DNA of 64,000 nt from Sphingobium nicotianae (lineage in GTDB: Bacteria > Pseudomonadota > Alphaproteobacteria > Sphingomonadales > Sphingomonadaceae): positions 124,001 through 188,000 of the forward strand of contig NZ_JAHGAW010000012.1 in the NCBI RefSeq assembly GCF_018603885.1, in the 5' to 3' direction. A model generated the notes under the pieces. The model was not told the origin of the DNA. It did no database searches and saw only the letters and a list, made by a program, of their open reading frames with translations. Made by a program: the position numbers and the translations under genes. Below are positions 33,651-42,629 of the stretch, one piece after another (position 1 is the first letter of the stretch; each line of letters begins with the position of its first letter).

Positions 33651-34568
33651 ATGATGAGGATAGGCTTGGCTTTCGTGGCGCTTGCAGCACTGGTGGGCCT
33701 GTCGGCCTGTGCGGGGAGCAAGCCGGACACTCCCCCCCTCAAGGTGCTTCTCATCCCCGCGGATGGCGGAACGGAAAGCGGCACGCTGGCGGATTATCGG
33801 CCGCTGTTCGCCGCGGTCGGCAAGAGCGCGGGCCTCGATTTCGATCTCAAGGTCGCGCAATCCTATGGCGCCGTGGTCGAGGCGATGTGCAACGGCACCG
33901 CGGACATCGCCTTCGTCGGACCGGTGACTTACCTGCAGGCAAAGCAGCGCGGCTGCGCCGAGCTGCTGGCCGTCGCGGTCAAGCATGGCCAGTCGGTCTA
34001 TTATGCTGGCCTGTTCGCCAGGAAAGACGCGCCCATCCACACCATCGGCGACCTGCGCGGCAGGGATGTCGCCTTTGGGGACGTCAATTCCACTTCGTCT
34101 TTCGTTTTTCCGATGGTGATGCTGCTCGATGCGGGCGTCGATCCGGTCAAGGATCTGCGGGCGATCCGGCTGACCGGAAGCCACGCGAACAGTCTGGCCG
34201 CGCTACTGGAAAGGCGGGTGGATGCCGCCGCCCTTTCGTTCGACTCCTATGAGAAGGCCGTGCGCGAAGGCGTGCCCGGCGCGACCGAGGTCGCCGTCGT
34301 CGCCCGCAGCGAGCCGATCCCCTATCCGCCCCTGATCATGGCGAGCCGCCTTTCCCCAGCGCTCAAGGACAAGCTGCGGAAGGCCCTTGAAGCAGTGGCA
34401 AAAGCACCCGGGATCAAGCCCGAGATGATCCGCGGCTATGGCGGCGCGCAGGTTGACGGCTACAATGCTCATTTTCCCGCCGAGCGCTTCGATGGCGCTG
34501 CAGCCAAAATGGCGCTGCTCAGCGATGCGTTGAAGGGTGAAATCCTCAAGAAATCCTCGGAGCGGTGA
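33651..34568 (+). CDS. PhnD-type substrate-binding lipoprotein (phosphonate/phosphate-ester ABC importer)
   Basis: 305-residue periplasmic binding protein. ATG 33651 follows GGAAGGAA; the signal ends in a lipobox LSAC (Cys20), so it is a membrane-tethered lipoprotein. The fold is of the PhnD/PtxB type, with the YGAVVEAMCNGTADIAFVGP segment that binds the phosphoryl group and GDVNSTSSFVFP, a family signature. Substrates in this family include phosphonates, phosphite and methylphosphonate; here no C-P lyase or phosphonatase gene is nearby and the cluster ends in phospholipase C, so a phosphate ester such as phosphocholine is a fair alternative. It is followed directly by the ATPase gene. Confidence 0.9.
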   Translation: MMRIGLAFVALAALVGLSACAGSKPDTPPLKVLLIPADGGTESGTLADYRPLFAAVGKSAGLDFDLKVAQSYGAVVEAMCNGTADIAFVGPVTYLQAKQRGCAELLAVAVKHGQSVYYAGLFARKDAPIHTIGDLRGRDVAFGDVNSTSSFVFPMVMLLDAGVDPVKDLRAIRLTGSHANSLAALLERRVDAAALSFDSYEKAVREGVPGATEVAVVARSEPIPYPPLIMASRLSPALKDKLRKALEAVAKAPGIKPEMIRGYGGAQVDGYNAHFPAERFDGAAAKMALLSDALKGEILKKSSER

Positions 34569-34573
34569 GCGCC

Positions 34574-35359
34574 ATGGGGATGGACATCCGCTTCGAGGGC
34601 GTCGGCAAGGTCTGGCCAGATGGCACGCGTGCCCTTGCAGATATCGATCTTCATGTTCCCGCTGGCCAGTTCTGCATCCTGCTGGGACATTCCGGCGCCG
34701 GCAAATCGACATTGCTGCGGATGGTCAATGGCCTGGAAACGCCGAGCGAAGGCCGCGTGCGCATAGCCGGCGAACCGGTGGACAAGCGCTCCCTCCCCGC
34801 TCTGCGCCGCCGCATCGCCATGGTGCACCAGCATTTCGGCCTCGTGCAGCGCGCGAGCGGCGCTGCGAACATGATGGCCGGCGCCCTGCCGGCGATGCCG
34901 TTGTGGCGCGTGCTGACGGGCCTCTACCCACGTGCAGTCCGGACGCGGGCTTGTACCCTGCTTCATGCCGTGGGCCTGGAGGAGGCACATCTCGCGCGCC
35001 GCGCCGAACGTCTCTCCGGCGGTCAGCAGCAGCGGCTCGGCCTGGCCCGCGCCTTCATGCTCGATCCGGCCATCATCCTCGCCGACGAGCCGGTCGCGAG
35101 CCTCGATCCTGCGCTCGGCCACGAGGTGCTGGAGTTGCTGCGTGTTCAGGCGCGCGAGCGCGGCACGACCGTCCTGTGCAGCCTGCACCAGATCGATCTC
35201 GCCCGCGCCTTTGCCGACCGCATCGTGGCGCTGCACCGCGGCCAGGCGATCTTCGACGGCCCGCCGGCCAAGCTGGACGAACGCGACCTCGCCATAATCT
35301 ATGCCAAGCGCGACGGCATCGAGCCAAGCCAGCCCGCGATCCTGCGAGCGGCCGTATGA
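34574..35359 (+). CDS. PhnC-type ABC transporter ATP-binding protein
   Basis: Cytoplasmic ATPase of the importer, 261 residues from ATG 34574; a GTG at 34565 overlapping the phnD-like stop (GTGA) is an alternative start. Walker A GHSGAGKST (38-46), signature LSGGQQQRLGLARAF (147-161), Walker B IILADEP (167-173) and the switch His in CSLHQIDLA are intact. The residues after Walker A, LLRMVNGLETPSEGRV, and the GTTVLCSLHQ segment match PhnC. It overlaps the permease gene by 4 bases (ATGA). Confidence 0.92.
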   Translation: MGMDIRFEGVGKVWPDGTRALADIDLHVPAGQFCILLGHSGAGKSTLLRMVNGLETPSEGRVRIAGEPVDKRSLPALRRRIAMVHQHFGLVQRASGAANMMAGALPAMPLWRVLTGLYPRAVRTRACTLLHAVGLEEAHLARRAERLSGGQQQRLGLARAFMLDPAIILADEPVASLDPALGHEVLELLRVQARERGTTVLCSLHQIDLARAFADRIVALHRGQAIFDGPPAKLDERDLAIIYAKRDGIEPSQPAILRAAV

Positions 35360-36366
35360 GGGTGGCCGCATCCCTGCCGCCGGAGCGCTGGCACTTCCCG
35401 CAGCCCTATGGCGTGCGCAGCCTCCTCGTCCTGATCGCAGCGATGGCGCTGCTCTTCTACACAGGCCAGCGCGTCGAGGTCGGCCGCATGGCATCGCTGG
35501 TCGGGTCGGGCCTCCTCGCCAAGACCGGACTGGTCGAGGCGCCGGAGACCGGCAAAGGTCTCGACACCGTGCTTGGCCGCCTCGTGCCGATCCAGCTTGC
35601 CGATCGGCAGGAGGTTTCGCGCATCGAGAATTTCGATCCTGACCGCTTGCCGGCCTTCGCCTATCTGGAGGAAGTGCGTTCAAGCGAGCGCACGTTGAAT
35701 CCCGCCACGCTCAAGCTCGAAGCCCGGCCGGTCATGAAGACCTATCTGGTCCAGCCACTGGGCTATGCCGCCCATATCGCCATCAAGACGCTGGAGACTC
35801 TGGAAATCGCGCTCTGGGGCACGATCATCGCTGTCGCGGCCGGCCTGCCGCTCGCCATGCTTGGCGCCCGGAACATGATGCCGCTGATGCCGGTGCGCAC
35901 GCTTGCACGCGGGCTGGTCGGCTTCCTGCGGGCGGTGCCGGAACTCATCAGCGCGCTCTTCCTCGTCCTGGCGTTCGGTTTCGGGCCGATCGCCGGCTTC
36001 CTCGCACTTGGCTTGCATGGTGCCGGCGTGCTCGGCCGCTTCTTCGCCGACGAGATGGAGAATGCCGATGTTCGGCCACAGGAGGCCCTTGCCGCGATCG
36101 GCGCAGGGCGCCTCGCCATCTGGCGCATGGCCATTCTGCCGCAGGTCATGCCGCATCATATCGCGAGCACGCTCTACATTCTGGATCGCAATGTCCGCAT
36201 GGCCACGGTGATCGGTCTCGTCGGAGCCGGCGGCATCGGGCAGGAGCTCAAGGGCCGCTACGACATGTATGATTACGGCCATGTCGGCACGATCCTGCTG
36301 GCCATCTTCCTGGTCGTCCTGCTGCTCGACCAGATTTCGGTCCGCTTGCGCCGCCGCTTCCTGTGA
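35356..36366 (+). CDS. PhnE-type ABC transporter permease with periplasmic insertion
   Basis: Inner-membrane permease of 336 residues, starting at ATG 35356 inside the ATPase stop (ATGA). The first helix (about 21-36) is followed by about 90 residues of soluble, charged sequence including RIENFDPDRLPAFAYLEEVR before the next helix; ordinary PhnE (about 260-280 residues) lacks so long a segment. The C-terminal part is standard, with the coupling motif EALAAIGAGRLAIWRMAILPQ that docks on the ATPase, and VIGLVGAGGIGQEL. A single permease gene implies a homodimer. Confidence 0.9.
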   Translation: MRVAASLPPERWHFPQPYGVRSLLVLIAAMALLFYTGQRVEVGRMASLVGSGLLAKTGLVEAPETGKGLDTVLGRLVPIQLADRQEVSRIENFDPDRLPAFAYLEEVRSSERTLNPATLKLEARPVMKTYLVQPLGYAAHIAIKTLETLEIALWGTIIAVAAGLPLAMLGARNMMPLMPVRTLARGLVGFLRAVPELISALFLVLAFGFGPIAGFLALGLHGAGVLGRFFADEMENADVRPQEALAAIGAGRLAIWRMAILPQVMPHHIASTLYILDRNVRMATVIGLVGAGGIGQELKGRYDMYDYGHVGTILLAIFLVVLLLDQISVRLRRRFL

Positions 36367-36403
36367 TCCTTTTCTGTCTCACCTCCCTGAGGAGTTCGGT
36401 TCC

Positions 36404-38503
36404 ATGACCATGAATAGTCGCCGCGATTTCCTGAGAGTCATGGGCGCACTTGGGGCCTCGGCCGCCACGCCCGCCAGCATTGCCCGTGCGCTCGCCATTC
36501 CGGCCAAGCGCTCGACTGGCACCATCAAGGACGTCAAGCACATCGTCATCCTGATGCAGGAGAACCGGTCCTTCGATCATTATTTCGGCACGATGAAAGG
36601 CGTGCGGGGCTTCGGCGACCCGCACACGGTGCCCTTGCCCGGCGGCCGCTCGGTCTGGGAGCAATCGAACGGTGCGCGCACGCTGCCGCCCTTCCACCTC
36701 GATACGGACAAGACCAACGCGATGAAAGTGCCCGGGACGCCGCACAGCTTCTCGGATGCACAAGCCTCCTGGAACCAGGGGAGCTTCGGCCTCTGGCCCA
36801 AGTTCAAGACCGACTATTCGATGGGTTATTACCGACGCGAGGACATTCCCTTCCAGTTCGCGCTCGCCGAGGCGTTCACCATCTGTGACGCCTATCATTG
36901 CTCGATTCCGACCGGCACCGATCCCAATCGCATCGTATTCTGGTCCGGCTCCAGCTTCGACCCGGCTGAATGGTCGAAGGGGCGCAACTGCCGCGACGAC
37001 AAATCCGAGCCCAACAATCTGCGCTGCTGGATCAAGGGCGCGCTGCCCGAGCCCGGCTACACTTATGCCGGCAACGCACTTGAATGGCCGACCATCCCCG
37101 AAGTGCTGGAGGCGGCCGGCGTCGACTGGCGCATCTATCAGGACCCTAATGACAACTGGACCGGCGCCATGCACGGTGGCCTCGCCTTCAAGGGCTTCCG
37201 CGAGTGCAAGCCGGGCTCAGGTCTCTACGAGCGCGGCATGCGCGAATATTCGCTCGCGCGGCTGGAGCAGGACGTGAAGGACGGTACGCTGCCTGCTGTC
37301 TCCTGGGTGCTACCCCCCAAGGAGTGGTCCGAGCATCCCTCGGCCTCGACTCCGATCGAGGGCGCCGAGTTCACCGCGCGGGTGCTCGACGCGCTGACCG
37401 CCAATCCGGATGTCTGGGCGAGCACCGTCTTTTTCCAGACGTTCGACGAGAATGACGGCCTGTTCGACCATCTGCCGCCGCCCGCACCGCCCAGCTACAA
37501 TCTGGACGGCACGCTCGCAGGCAAGGCGACCTTCGATCTCGGCGGCGAATATTTCGACGATCATCTCGATCAATATACCTCGCATGACGACAATGTGACC
37601 GGCCCGATCCGTCCTTGGGGTCTCGGCCCGCGCGTGCCTATGTATGTCGTCTCACCCTGGAGCAAGGGCGGCTGGGTGAACAGCGAGACCTTCGATCACA
37701 CCGCCGTCGGCCGCTTCATCGAGAAACGCTTCGGCGTCACCATTCCCGCGATCAGCCCCTGGCATCGCAAGATGTGCGGCGATCTCACCAGCTGCTTCGA
37801 CTTCAGCATGCAGGGGGACCGGACCTTCCCGCCGCTGCCCGATGCCACAGGCTCTGTCGCCGCGCTGGCGAAGCATCTCGAGCGTCCCAAGATAATGCCG
37901 CCGCGCACGCAGGCAGGCATATTCCAGGAACAGGGACTGCGCCGGTCTCGCGCGCTGCCTTACGTCCTTCATGTCGATGCGGTGTCGATAGGGGACATGC
38001 TGTCGCTCCGCTTCGTGAACGAAGGCGCTGCCGGCACGACCTTCCATGTCTATGACCATCACCACCTGGACCGATTGCCGCGGCGCTACGCCGTCGAAGC
38101 GGGCAAAAGCCTTGAGGATGGCTGGCAGCGCGAGCCGGACGGCAGCGCCGATCTGCTCGTGCTCGGCCCGAACGGCTTCATGCGCGCCTTCCGCATCGAG
38201 GGGACCGGCATGCTGCCCGCCCTGAGCGCGCGCTACAACATCAAGGGCAAGGCGCTCGAGGTGACGGCGACGCAGGGCAGCGCGACGATCGGCCAGCTCA
38301 CGCTCGGCGAAGACCGCTATGGCATCAATCCGCCTGGCACGCTCGCCCTTGCTGCGGGAAAACCCGTCCGCGCGCTCTGGCCCGTGGCCCGGAGCCAGGG
38401 CTGGTACGATTTCGCGATCGTCGCCCCCGGCATGGCCATTCGCCTCGCGGGCCGCCTCGAAGATGGCAAGCATGGCGTCAGCGACCCCCTGATGCACGTC
38501 TGA
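36404..38503 (+). CDS. Phosphocholine-specific phospholipase C, Tat-exported
   Basis: 699-residue enzyme that cleaves phosphatidylcholine or sphingomyelin to phosphocholine and diacylglycerol or ceramide. The N-terminal Tat signal has SRRDFLRVMG. The phosphoesterase domain begins KHIVILMQENRSFDHYFG, the family signature, and continues to about residue 460 with SIPTGTDPNRIVFWSG and TFDENDGLFDHLPPP; two C-terminal DUF756-type domains follow (about 500-690). Length equals that of PlcH/PlcN-type enzymes. GAGGAG lies 9 bases before ATG 36404. It follows the permease gene by 37 bases and is the last gene of the run, which points to import of the released head group. Confidence 0.95.
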   Translation: MTMNSRRDFLRVMGALGASAATPASIARALAIPAKRSTGTIKDVKHIVILMQENRSFDHYFGTMKGVRGFGDPHTVPLPGGRSVWEQSNGARTLPPFHLDTDKTNAMKVPGTPHSFSDAQASWNQGSFGLWPKFKTDYSMGYYRREDIPFQFALAEAFTICDAYHCSIPTGTDPNRIVFWSGSSFDPAEWSKGRNCRDDKSEPNNLRCWIKGALPEPGYTYAGNALEWPTIPEVLEAAGVDWRIYQDPNDNWTGAMHGGLAFKGFRECKPGSGLYERGMREYSLARLEQDVKDGTLPAVSWVLPPKEWSEHPSASTPIEGAEFTARVLDALTANPDVWASTVFFQTFDENDGLFDHLPPPAPPSYNLDGTLAGKATFDLGGEYFDDHLDQYTSHDDNVTGPIRPWGLGPRVPMYVVSPWSKGGWVNSETFDHTAVGRFIEKRFGVTIPAISPWHRKMCGDLTSCFDFSMQGDRTFPPLPDATGSVAALAKHLERPKIMPPRTQAGIFQEQGLRRSRALPYVLHVDAVSIGDMLSLRFVNEGAAGTTFHVYDHHHLDRLPRRYAVEAGKSLEDGWQREPDGSADLLVLGPNGFMRAFRIEGTGMLPALSARYNIKGKALEVTATQGSATIGQLTLGEDRYGINPPGTLALAAGKPVRALWPVARSQGWYDFAIVAPGMAIRLAGRLEDGKHGVSDPLMHV

Positions 38504-38668
38504 GGCCTTCGCTATCCGAGCGCTGAACCATCGGCCAGCTGCCTGCTCCTCCGGCTCTTTCTCATCTTGAATATAGCAGCATGCGGTAAGCCGCGGCATC
38601 CGTCGTTGCTGATAGTGTGACCTTTGGGCAATCCAGACTGCCGGTATGGCACGTAGGTTGCGGCCGTG

Positions 38669-40156
38669 TCAGGGGACGCTGGCGCGCCGAGCCTCCGCGA
38701 CAATCGCCTTGCCATCCTGCGCCGTCAGATAACGGCTAGCAACCAGCTCTTCCACACTGACACTGACTTTTGCGACATAGTCTTCGTGTGACGGATAGAG
38801 TGCCTTGAGCACCGCTGGCTCGATCGGCTTCTCATGCCCTGCAATTCTGCAAAATGACTGTCCGGTCGAGTTACCGTTCCACTGACTGGTGGGCGCGTCC
38901 AGATAGGGAGTTCGAACACCACCAACCACATTGCCATATTTGTCGGTCTCGGGCGCGCCGCCGACGAGGCGAATCGCCTGCCCCGGCGGGGGCGATATGC
39001 CTTTTTCGACCCAGCTTTCGAGATTATGCAATATGGCGTTTAAGGGATAAGCGCTGGGAAAGCGGCTGCGCGGGCCCTGATCGCAATTCATCGGCGGCAC
39101 GTCGCGACCGGCCTTCTGGATATCGACGGGCCGGGCAGAATAGAGCAGTTCGTCCGGCGTTGCATGTCCCGATCCGGAGATGTCGTAATATCTGAATGGA
39201 TCGGCCCGATTGTCGGAATCAGGGCGCCTTTGGCTAACGGCCTGGAGATAATCCGACTGGCTCATGACATGCATGACCGGTACACCGCTGGCGGCGATCG
39301 TGCGGCGACGACGCGGATCACTTTCGGGAAGGGGTGCGGCGCACTGATTGATCGGGATCGGGTTGACGGCGACGACGATCATATAGCCGTCGTACATCGG
39401 CTTGCCGTCGTCGTGAATGACACGAGGCTGCACCGCATCGATATATGTGATGAGATAGGCTCCGGTCTGGGAGTAGCCCCATCCGTAGAGACGTTTGGCT
39501 TTCGATGCGCCTGCACCGTAGCGGAAGGGATTGGACGGCGCCGAACTGCGCAACCAGGCGCCCAGTTGGGTATAAATGTCCCAGACCAGTCCCGTCTCGG
39601 TTTCGCGCGTATCGCCGCTGCCCTCCCGGACCGCACAATTTTTCGGATCGTCGAGGGGCAGCGGATTCTTCCAGGAGATGGCCGCGTAACGCTTCGGATC
39701 GAAGAGCTTCAGCGGGAGGGCGGCGACGGGCTTGGCGGTGATGCCGACCCACGCATCCCCGTTTCGCATGATCTCCTCGCGGTGCATCGCCCAGCCAATG
39801 TTCAGATCGAACTTGTTGCTCGGATTGAGCATCTCGACGATCACTCGCCCACTGAATTTGGCGCGGTCGCCTGGCCGGCGAATGAGCACGCGCGTCGTGT
39901 ATGGGTTGTTGGCGGATCGGATCACGGCCGGGCCGGGCGCGGGCCAGTCATAGACATTTGCCGTTCCGCTGACGAGCCGTTCTTCCTCGACATAGCCCCG
40001 TTCACCCAGCGCCTCGGGAACAGTCGTATAGTTTGCGCTGCCGAAGGCATGTGAGGCGGCGCTTTCCGGGATGGGGACCGATACAGAGGGAAGGGGCGTT
40101 CGCGCCACTAGCGGGCTGGCTAATGACAGGAGAAGCAGTTTGATCAGTGCCTTCAT
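38669..40156 (-). CDS. Exported alpha/beta hydrolase domain protein
   Basis: 495 residues with a Sec signal (LLLLSLASPLVAR) and an alpha/beta hydrolase fold of the 'alpha/beta hydrolase domain' group often annotated near tannase-like esterases. The nucleophile elbow is GWGYSQTGAYL; a late His in DISGSGHATPDE fits the triad. Cysteines at NQCAA, MNCDQG and SFCRIAG could form disulfides, consistent with export. It lies downstream of glpK on the same strand with a gap of 106 bases and has its own start. An ester-releasing role that supplies glycerol is an attractive guess only. Confidence 0.75.
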   Translation of the reverse strand: MKALIKLLLLSLASPLVARTPLPSVSVPIPESAASHAFGSANYTTVPEALGERGYVEEERLVSGTANVYDWPAPGPAVIRSANNPYTTRVLIRRPGDRAKFSGRVIVEMLNPSNKFDLNIGWAMHREEIMRNGDAWVGITAKPVAALPLKLFDPKRYAAISWKNPLPLDDPKNCAVREGSGDTRETETGLVWDIYTQLGAWLRSSAPSNPFRYGAGASKAKRLYGWGYSQTGAYLITYIDAVQPRVIHDDGKPMYDGYMIVVAVNPIPINQCAAPLPESDPRRRRTIAASGVPVMHVMSQSDYLQAVSQRRPDSDNRADPFRYYDISGSGHATPDELLYSARPVDIQKAGRDVPPMNCDQGPRSRFPSAYPLNAILHNLESWVEKGISPPPGQAIRLVGGAPETDKYGNVVGGVRTPYLDAPTSQWNGNSTGQSFCRIAGHEKPIEPAVLKALYPSHEDYVAKVSVSVEELVASRYLTAQDGKAIVAEARRASVP

Positions 40157-40262
40157 TGCGGTTCTCCCCGGGGAAATCAGAGTGGAAAAGGCGCTCTTTT
40201 GATGCGCTCAACGTCATCCGCGATTGTCTTCATAAACTCGAATGCCTGTTAGGATTTAAGCG

Positions 40263-41749
40263 TCAGAGAGTTCTTTGAACCGCGGCATGCCATCCGGTGA
40301 CCTGCGTTTGGCGACGCGACGCGTCCATCTTCGGCTGAAAGCTTCGCTCCCGCGCCCATAACTCAGCGATGGCCGGCAAATCCGGCCACACGCCGGTTGC
40401 TAGGCCCGCAAGATAAGCGGCACCCAGCGCGGTCGTTTCGATACTCGCCGGGCGCTCCACCGGCGCATCCAATATGTCAGCGAGAAACTGGCACAGCCAG
40501 TCATTGGCGGCCATGCCGCCGTCGACCCGCAGCGCGGATGTCGCGGCGCCCGAGTCTGCGCGCATCGCGTTGACGAGATCCATGGTCTGGAACGCCACCG
40601 ACTCCAGCGCCGCCCTCGCGAGATGCGCGTCCGTCGCATCAAGCGTCAATCCGCAGATCAACCCGCGCGCATCGGGATTCCAGTAAGGCGCGCCGAGGCC
40701 CACGAAGGCGGGAACCATATATATATACCATGATTGTCCGGCACGCGCGTCGCCATGTCGTTCGTCTGCGAGGCATGTGTGATGATTTTCAGGCCATCGC
40801 GCAGCCACTTCACCGCCGCACCCGCGACGAAGATCGAGCCTTCCGACGCATAGGTCATTTGCCCGCCGAGCCGGTATGCGGGCGTCGTGAGCAGGCTGTT
40901 CTTGGAAATCACCGGTTTCTCGCCGATGTTCATCAGCATGAAACAGCCCGTGCCATAGGTGGATTTGGCCATCCCCGGCTCAAAGCAGGCCTGGCCGAAC
41001 AGCGCGGATTGCTGGTCGCCGATCATGCCGGCGATCGGGATCGAGCGTCCCAATATTTCCGGCGAAGAATATCCGAAAACATGGGCGCTGTCGTGGACTT
41101 CGGGCAGAAGCGCTGCGGGCACGTCGAATATCTTCAGCAGCTCCTCGTCCCATCGCTGCTCCACGATGTTAAACAGCAATGTTCGTCCGGCATTGGTCAC
41201 ATCGGTCGCATGTATGGCGCCGCGCGTCAGACGGGAGAGCAGGAAGGTGTCGATCGTTCCCAGCGCCAGGTCGCCGCGCTGTGCGGCGACGCGGGCGCCC
41301 GGCACATTGTCCAGAATCCAGGCCGCTTTCGTGGCCGAGAAATAGGGGTCGATGAGCAGGCCGGTCTTTTCCGTGATGATCGGCTCCAACCCGCGCTCCT
41401 TCAAGCCCGTGCAAATATCTGCAGTCCTGCGGTCTTGCCAGACGATCGCATTGTGAATGGCGCGGCCCGTCGATCTCTCCCATATGACCACCGTTTCGCG
41501 CTGGTTGGTGATGCCGATCCCGGTAATGTCCGCCACATCGATCCCCGCTTGCTCGACAGCTTCGCGCAGGACGATGACCGTGTCGGACCAGATGTCCTCG
41601 GGATCATGTTCGACCCAGCCGGATGCAGGATAATGCTGCCTGAACTCGCGCTGCACCGTTGCGATTGCACGAGCATTTGCGTCAAAGACAATGCACCGGC
41701 TCGACGTCGTCCCCTGGTCGAGCGCCAATATGAATTTTTGTCCGGTCAT
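40263..41749 (-). pseudogene. glpK: Glycerol kinase, out of frame at a (TA)n tract (phase-OFF or broken)
   Basis: Glycerol kinase phosphorylates glycerol to sn-glycerol 3-phosphate. From ATG 41749, behind AGAGGA, the frame codes [16 protein letters not shown] and all N-terminal motifs, then at 40727-40717 enters (TA)5 on the coding strand (GGTATATATATATGG). The reading becomes [10 protein letters not shown] and stops at 40658, giving about 363 residues. Two bases fewer restores [16 protein letters not shown] and a 494-residue protein, the normal length, with RVDGGMAAND intact to the end at 40263. This is the only lesion seen. Slippage of one dinucleotide unit is the simplest cause, so the gene may switch reversibly; a sequencing error or recent loss are the alternatives. 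It follows glpF by 36 bases. Confidence 0.9.
40717..40727. repeat. Dinucleotide (TA)5 tract inside glpK
   Basis: ATATATATATA on the plus strand, in an otherwise GC-rich gene. It is the exact point where the glpK reading frame breaks. With four TA units the gene is in frame; with five it is not. Confidence 0.95.
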
Positions 41750-41785
41750 CTTGGATATCCTCTGGTCTGCAGGGATGATGCGCAC

Positions 41786-42595
41786 TCAGTTGCCGTTGCC
41801 CGGGAATTTTTGCCGCGCGGGAAGAAAGGGGCGGATCATCCACTGATACATGGATGCGCCGACCACGCCGCCGCAGAGCGGACCGGCGATGGGAACCCAC
41901 CAATATTGATCCGGTGCCGGGAATGCCGAAGCGCCCCAGCCCATCAAGTAACAGAAGATACGCGGCCCCAGGTCGCGCGCCGGGTTCAGAGGCCAGGCCT
42001 CCAGATAGCCGGCGGATGCGCCGATCGTCGCCACGAGCAGGCCGATGATCAGGGCGCTTGCATTCGCCTGGGGCGCGGAGGTGTTGAATTCCTCGGTGAT
42101 CGCGAAAATGCCCAGGAGGAGGATCGCGGTCAGGACGATCTCGTTGAAGAAGGCGCGGATCGGGGTAATCCCCGCGCTGGCATGGGTGAAGAACACGCCT
42201 GCCGCGCCGCCGGCTGCCCGATCGAGCCCATGAGCAAGATTGAACGCGTCGATGACCGGCTCGAACATCAGAAAGACGATCGCCGCACCAGCAAATGCCC
42301 CGGCTGTCTGTGCCAGCCAATAGGGGATGACCTTTGCCTTGGGAAATTTTCGATAGATGAGGAGCGCCAGCGTCACGGCAGGATTGGCGTGGGTGCCTGA
42401 GACCGCGCCTGTCACGTAAATCGCGATGGTGACCGCAAGCCCCCAGGTGATGCAGACGCCCCAATAAGCGGTTTTGTAGGGGCTGGGATCATAGAGCGTA
42501 TACATTGCGGCAGCCGAGTTCCCGATCGTGATGATGATCAGGACGGCAATGAACTCCGATATGAGTTCGCCGACAAAGGCTTTATATCGCAACAT
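41786..42595 (-). CDS. glpF: Glycerol uptake facilitator (aquaglyceroporin)
   Basis: 269-residue inner-membrane channel of the MIP family, six helices with two half-helices carrying the NPA motifs, THANPAVTLAL and WPLNPARDLGPR; the Asp after the second NPAR is the mark of glycerol-conducting members. ATG 42595 follows GGAGGGG and the protein begins MLRYKAFVGE. Glycerol enters by diffusion and is trapped by GlpK. It lies between glpD and glpK, all on one strand, forming a glycerol operon in the order glpD-glpF-glpK. Confidence 0.92.
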   Translation of the reverse strand: MLRYKAFVGELISEFIAVLIIITIGNSAAAMYTLYDPSPYKTAYWGVCITWGLAVTIAIYVTGAVSGTHANPAVTLALLIYRKFPKAKVIPYWLAQTAGAFAGAAIVFLMFEPVIDAFNLAHGLDRAAGGAAGVFFTHASAGITPIRAFFNEIVLTAILLLGIFAITEEFNTSAPQANASALIIGLLVATIGASAGYLEAWPLNPARDLGPRIFCYLMGWGASAFPAPDQYWWVPIAGPLCGGVVGASMYQWMIRPFLPARQKFPGNGN

Positions 42596-42629
42596 TTTCC
42601 CCTCCACATGCTTCTTATTGCCTGGCTGT

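Noticed and set aside
34537..35355. Upstream extension of the PhnE frame through the ATPase gene
   Set aside because: The segment is the ATPase gene read in another frame; Pro/Arg-rich and not permease-like. ATG 35356 in the ATGA overlap is the sensible start.
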